From: Buttiauxella agrestis ATCC 33320
GTDB lineage: Bacteria; Pseudomonadota; Gammaproteobacteria; Enterobacterales; Enterobacteriaceae
Direction of reading: 5' to 3'
DNA length: 64,000 bases
Assembly (NCBI RefSeq): GCF_000735355.1
Contig: NZ_JMPI01000022.1
Span: 186,025 to 250,024, forward strand
Shown here: piece after piece, positions 60,819 through 64,000 of the stretch
Position numbering within the stretch: the first letter of the stretch is position 1
Layout: each line of letters starts with the position of its first letter
Program-made: the position numbers and the translations under genes
The notes under the pieces: model-generated
The model's database searches: none
What the model saw: only the letters and a program-made list of their open reading frames with translations
What the model was told of the DNA's origin: nothing

Positions 60819-61049
60819 AACAAGGTCATCTTGTGACGACAGGCTCATTGGTTACGGCACTACATCGGGAACAATCCTGGAAGGAATAAGTCGGTAGGTT
60901 ATTTAAATATGACGCTTTTGCCGTTTCGTCAACGTAACGGTATTAAATTCGCTAACCCTCTCACCTTGGTTATTTTCAACTGATTAAAAAACAATCAAGC
61001 CGCTGTGCATTATACTTTGACTGTGCTCACTCGTTTGTCAGGAGGCGTT

Positions 61050-61637
61050 ATGAGTCATGTCTGGGGACTATTCTCCCACCCGAATCGTGAAATGCAGACC
61101 ATAAAACGCGAGAACGAAACGGTATCGCATCACTACACTCACCATGTGCTAATCATGGCGGCCATTCCGGTTATCTGTGCATTTATTGGCACAACCCAAA
61201 TTGGCTGGAACTTTGGTGACGGTACGTTCGTTCAATTGTCGATGTTTACCGGATTCTATTTAGGCGTACTTTTTTATGCACTGATGTTGGCAGGCGTTGC
61301 CGTGATGGGGCGCGTTATCTGGTGGATGGCGCGAAATTATCCGCATCGTCCGTCACTGGCTCGTTGCATGGTGTTTGCGGGCTATGTCGCAACCCCGCTG
61401 TTTTTAAGTGGCCTGGTGGCACTTTATCCGCTGGTGTGGTTGTGTGTGCTGGTAGGGGCGGCAGCTTTGATTTATACCGGTTATCTGCTGTATGTCGGCG
61501 TACCTGAGTTCCTGGGCATCAATAAAGAAGAGGGGATGAGCTTTTCTAGCTCAACGCTCGCCATTGGTGTGCTGGTGCTGGAGGTGCTGTTAGCGCTCAG
61601 TGTGATTCTCTGGGGTTATGGATATCGCCTGTTCTGA
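61050..61637 (+). CDS. yohC: Yip1-family inner-membrane protein YohC
   Basis: A five-helix inner-membrane protein of the Yip1 superfamily, function unknown. The start at 61050 behind AGGAGGCG gives 195 residues, exactly the E. coli length. MSHVWGLFSHPNREMQTIKRENETVSHHYTHHVLIMAAIPVICAFIG and the C-terminal SSSTLAIGVLVLEVLLALSVILWGYGYRLF match it almost throughout. A TATACT -10-like element is at 61011-61016. pbpG follows in the same direction after 132 bases. Confidence 0.95.
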   Translation: MSHVWGLFSHPNREMQTIKRENETVSHHYTHHVLIMAAIPVICAFIGTTQIGWNFGDGTFVQLSMFTGFYLGVLFYALMLAGVAVMGRVIWWMARNYPHRPSLARCMVFAGYVATPLFLSGLVALYPLVWLCVLVGAAALIYTGYLLYVGVPEFLGINKEEGMSFSSSTLAIGVLVLEVLLALSVILWGYGYRLF

Positions 61638-61769
61638 TAATTGTTACGAATCAATTGTGGCAGTTTTCCGGGGCGTCAGCGTATTATGCTGGCGCCTCAT
61701 CTATTCATACGCGCTGTGAAGAGATTCGAAGGACACATTATTTTTTTGAATAATTACAGAAGTGTCACC

Positions 61770-62720
61770 ATGCCGACAAAAATCCGTCTCTCATTGCTCA
61801 GCCTTGCGCTGATGATTGCCGTACCATTCGCATCTCAGGCCGCGAATAAAGCTTCCGTATCATCGACCGTACAACAGTCTGCCGGGCAGGAAATTGCTTC
61901 CGGTAGCGCCATGATTGTCGATTTGCAAACCAATAAAGTTCTCTATTCCAGCCATCCGGATTTGGTTCGTCCCATCGCATCCATTACCAAATTGATGACG
62001 GCGATGGTGGTGCTGGATGCCAAATTACCAATGGATGAAATGCTGAGTGTCGACATCAGCCAGACGCCTGAAATGAAAGGGATTTATTCTCGCGTTCGTC
62101 TGAACAGCAAAATTAATCGCAAAGATATGATGCTCCTGGCGCTGATGTCATCGGAAAACCGTGCAGCGGCGAGTCTCGCGCACCATTATCCTGGCGGCTA
62201 CAACGCATTTATTCGCGCGATGAATGCGAAAGCGAAATCTCTTGGCATGACCCACACGCGCTATGTCGAGCCGACGGGGTTATCGATTAAGAACGTTTCC
62301 ACGGCGCGTGACTTGTCCAAATTGCTGATTGCCTCGAAGCAATATCCGCTGCTTGGCCAGTTGAGTACCACCAAAGAAGATATGGCGACCTTCGCCAACC
62401 CGCCGTACACGCTGCCATTCCGTAACACCAACCATTTGGTTTACAACAACAAATGGAATATTCAGCTGACTAAAACCGGTTTTACGAACAACGCGGGCCA
62501 TTGCTTAGTGATGCGCACCATGATCAACAATCGTCCGGTGGCATTAGTGGTGCTGGATGCATTCGGGAAATATACGCACTTTGCGGATGCAAACCGTCTG
62601 CGTAATTACCTGGAAAGCGGCAAAGTGACGCCAGTTCCAGGTTCCGCTCTGGCTTATAAAAAGCAAAAAGCGGCGCAAATGGCGAGCAATAGCACGCAGG
62701 GCAATGCCTTAGACGATTAA
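61770..62720 (+). CDS. pbpG: D-alanyl-D-alanine endopeptidase PbpG (PBP7)
   Basis: A periplasmic low-molecular-weight penicillin-binding protein that cuts D-Ala-DAP cross-links in peptidoglycan. The start at 61770 gives 316 residues (E. coli 310), with a signal peptide [20 protein letters not shown] ending near SQA. The active site has Ser71-x-x-Lys74 (SITK), Ser128-Glu-Asn130 (SEN) and Lys235-Thr-Gly237 (KTG). The frame from 61641 adds 43 residues ahead of the signal peptide and is rejected. yohC-pbpG-dld order is that of K-12, apart from the acetyltransferase between the last two. Confidence 0.96.
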   Translation: MPTKIRLSLLSLALMIAVPFASQAANKASVSSTVQQSAGQEIASGSAMIVDLQTNKVLYSSHPDLVRPIASITKLMTAMVVLDAKLPMDEMLSVDISQTPEMKGIYSRVRLNSKINRKDMMLLALMSSENRAAASLAHHYPGGYNAFIRAMNAKAKSLGMTHTRYVEPTGLSIKNVSTARDLSKLLIASKQYPLLGQLSTTKEDMATFANPPYTLPFRNTNHLVYNNKWNIQLTKTGFTNNAGHCLVMRTMINNRPVALVVLDAFGKYTHFADANRLRNYLESGKVTPVPGSALAYKKQKAAQMASNSTQGNALDD

Positions 62721-62744
62721 GGCAAATCAAACGAGACCCTAAAT

Positions 62745-62860
62745 AATTCGAGTTACAGCAAGGCGGCAAGTGAATGAGTCCCGATGAGCTTAGTGAACTA
62801 AGTGATTCGGGCGAATGAGCGTAGCCAACAAAGCTGCAACTTGAAGTATGACGGATATCA
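62745..62860. repeat. ~115-bp palindromic intergenic repeat, copy 2
   Basis: ATTCGAGTTACAGC at the left pairs with GCTGCAACTTGAAGT at the right. Between them lie AGGCGGCAAGTGAATGAGTC, an inner dyad GCTTAGTGAACTAAGT, TTCGGGCGAATGAGCGTAGC and a final TATGACGGATATCA. The block order matches copy 1 at 28599-28711. Its right end supplies the stop codon of the neighbouring acetyltransferase gene. Confidence 0.82.
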
Positions 62861-63409
62861 GGGAAGCGTCCGGTCGCCATCATTGAGCGGACGCTGCATA
62901 ATCAACGTATCGCGCCACGCCCCAAGCTTAAACCCAACACTTCGCAACTGCCCGGCCACTTCAAAACCTAACTGCCTATGCAGACGACATGAACCCGTGT
63001 TGTTTTCACCGTCGCCAATAATGGCCACCATTTGTCGCCATGGGCCTTGCTCACAGATAGCGATCAATTGGGTTAATAACTCGCGCCCGACACCTCGCCC
63101 GGTCATGCTGGCATCAATGTAAACGGATTCTTCCAGGGTAAAACGGTACGCCGGACGCGGGCGATAAGCGGTTGCGTAGCTATAACCCACCACAATGCCG
63201 CTATGCAAGGCGACCAACCAGGGAAGTTCCTGGGAACGAACGGCTTGCAAGCGTTCAGACATTTGAGCCTGCGTGGGCGGCGTTTCCTCAAAAGATCCAC
63301 GGCCATGCAATACATGCCACTCATAAATAGCGGTGATGGCCGGGATATCATCAGGCGTTGCGTCACGAACCTGCAACCGTGCTATTGGCAATGTTTCGAG
63401 CACTGACAT
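62858..63409 (-). CDS. GNAT acetyltransferase, phosphinothricin acetyltransferase-like
   Basis: 183 residues from ATG 63409 behind AGGAGCG. The N-terminal RDATPDDIPAITAIYEWHVLHGRGSFEE, the acetyl-CoA loop GRGVGRELL, and HRQLGFEVAGQLRSVGFKLGAWRDTLIMQR are the pattern of the Pat/MnaT (YncA) group, which acetylates phosphinothricin, methionine sulfone or similar amino acids. The substrate here is unknown. It lies between pbpG and dld, where K-12 has no gene, and its last codons and stop fall at the edge of a palindromic repeat. Confidence 0.9.
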   Translation of the reverse strand: MSVLETLPIARLQVRDATPDDIPAITAIYEWHVLHGRGSFEETPPTQAQMSERLQAVRSQELPWLVALHSGIVVGYSYATAYRPRPAYRFTLEESVYIDASMTGRGVGRELLTQLIAICEQGPWRQMVAIIGDGENNTGSCRLHRQLGFEVAGQLRSVGFKLGAWRDTLIMQRPLNDGDRTLP

Positions 63410-63528
63410 TTCTCGCTCCTGTACGCAAAGAACCAAAGTGGCATGTGGTCACACCACTTTGCGATAGTCTAATCTAGTACGAAAAGTAAGCGAGGAATAG
63501 CCCCCGATCTGGTGGTTGACACCCAAAC

Positions 63529-64000
63529 TTAATGGGGATCGTGGTGATGAGTATGGCTACAGGTTTGCTCCTCCCACCATTTATGCTTCGTGGTTTTGCC
63601 AATGCCTGGGTTCATACTGTTTGTAGGGTCATTTGCCTTATAAAACTGTTTTAAGCTGTCTGGGGCTTCGTATAAATGTCCGACGTTATGTTCCGCCGGA
63701 TATTGCGCACCCCGGGTGCGGAGCAGTTCGAGCATCTGCTCCTTCAACGCGTGAACATCCACCCCTTTTTTGACGATGTAATCCTGATGGAATACATGAC
63801 ACATAAAGTGGCCGTAATACAGGCTGTGACTAATCTGGTTGCTGATTTCCGCTGGTAATTGCTCGAACCATTCCTGGTCATTACGACGCAAGGCAATATC
63901 GAGCGCCAGAATATCTTCCACTTCATTGGCATGAACGGAGTGATAACGTACAGCGGCTCCGGCTGCGGCGAAACGGTGTAAAAACGCTTTCGCGCCTTCG
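63529..64000 (-). CDS. dld: Quinone-dependent D-lactate dehydrogenase, C-terminal part (N-terminus beyond the window)
   Basis: Dld is a peripheral membrane FAD enzyme that oxidises D-lactate to pyruvate and feeds the respiratory chain. The visible 156 codons run from the window edge through RYHSVHANEVEDILALDIALRR, YYGHFMCHVFHQDYIVKKGVDVHALKEQMLELL and NDPTNSMNPGIGKT, following E. coli Dld closely. The last residues differ: KHKWWEEQTCSHTHHHDPH, a Cys/His-rich tail absent from E. coli (KRKNWQEVE). The FAD-binding and cap domains lie beyond position 64000. An apparent start inside (GTG at 63921) is internal. Confidence 0.96.
   Translation of the reverse strand, partial: EGAKAFLHRFAAAGAAVRYHSVHANEVEDILALDIALRRNDQEWFEQLPAEISNQISHSLYYGHFMCHVFHQDYIVKKGVDVHALKEQMLELLRTRGAQYPAEHNVGHLYEAPDSLKQFYKANDPTNSMNPGIGKTTKHKWWEEQTCSHTHHHDPH

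Overview
The window is a piece of chromosome from a member of the Enterobacteriaceae. Nearly every backbone gene aligns, from memory, over its full length with an Escherichia coli K-12 protein: RcsD, OmpC, Ada, AlkB, YojI, ModABC, BioABFCD, UvrB, MoaA-E, the Ybh proteins, RhlE, DusC, MdtQ, YohCDF, PbpG and Dld. The details (mgtE beside modA, an orphan Urt-type ATPase, a rhamnoside cluster) show that it is not E. coli. The genus cannot be fixed from the sequence alone. No rRNA, tRNA, CRISPR array, prophage or complete insertion sequence is visible.

Layout. (1) 1-8896 is the K-12 48-50 min block: partial rcsD, the antisense sRNA gene micF, ompC, apbE, the ada-alkB alkylation-repair pair and yojI. 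(2) 9049-43245 is the K-12 17-18 min block, with additions. mgtE and the ModE-controlled modABC molybdate importer come first, then ybhA, pgl, ybhC, ybhB and a DJ-1/Hsp31-like gene. The BirA-controlled biotin genes bioA/bioBFCD follow, then a small two-gene cassette that looks like a toxin-antitoxin pair and an orphan UrtE-like ATPase. Next come LexA-controlled uvrB, yvcK (ybhK), the molybdopterin operon moaABCDE behind a ModE box and a Moco riboswitch, ybhL, ybhN-clsB-ybhP, ybhQ, the cecR-ybhGFSR exporter operon and rhlE. (3) 43314-64000 returns to the K-12 48 min region: dusC, yohP, mdtQ, yohF, yohD, yohC, pbpG and dld. Two sugar-catabolism modules are inserted in it: a complete bglGFB operon with two antitermination sites, and a rhamnoside cluster (porin, GPH symporter, GH78-type rhamnosidase, AraC regulator). 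The 17 min block therefore sits between yojI and dusC, which lie about 75 kb apart in K-12, so the window holds two synteny breakpoints.

How it works together. Molybdate uptake (modABC) and molybdopterin synthesis (moaA-E) carry ModE-type operators of identical 26-bp geometry. The alkylation and UV repair genes each carry their expected Ada or LexA site. The two glycoside modules could together handle rhamnosylated plant glucosides. Intergenic spaces hold several families of palindromic repeats (REP/BIME units, a CCCTCTCCC-type double hairpin translated into the YbhN tail, and a ~115-bp palindromic element present twice).

The most promising undescribed system is the pair at 23058-23857: a cysteine-rich, HicA-like 87-residue protein followed by a 172-residue helix-turn-helix protein. 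It is preceded by a nested perfect dyad and followed by a convergent orphan ATPase with a broken ABC signature motif.
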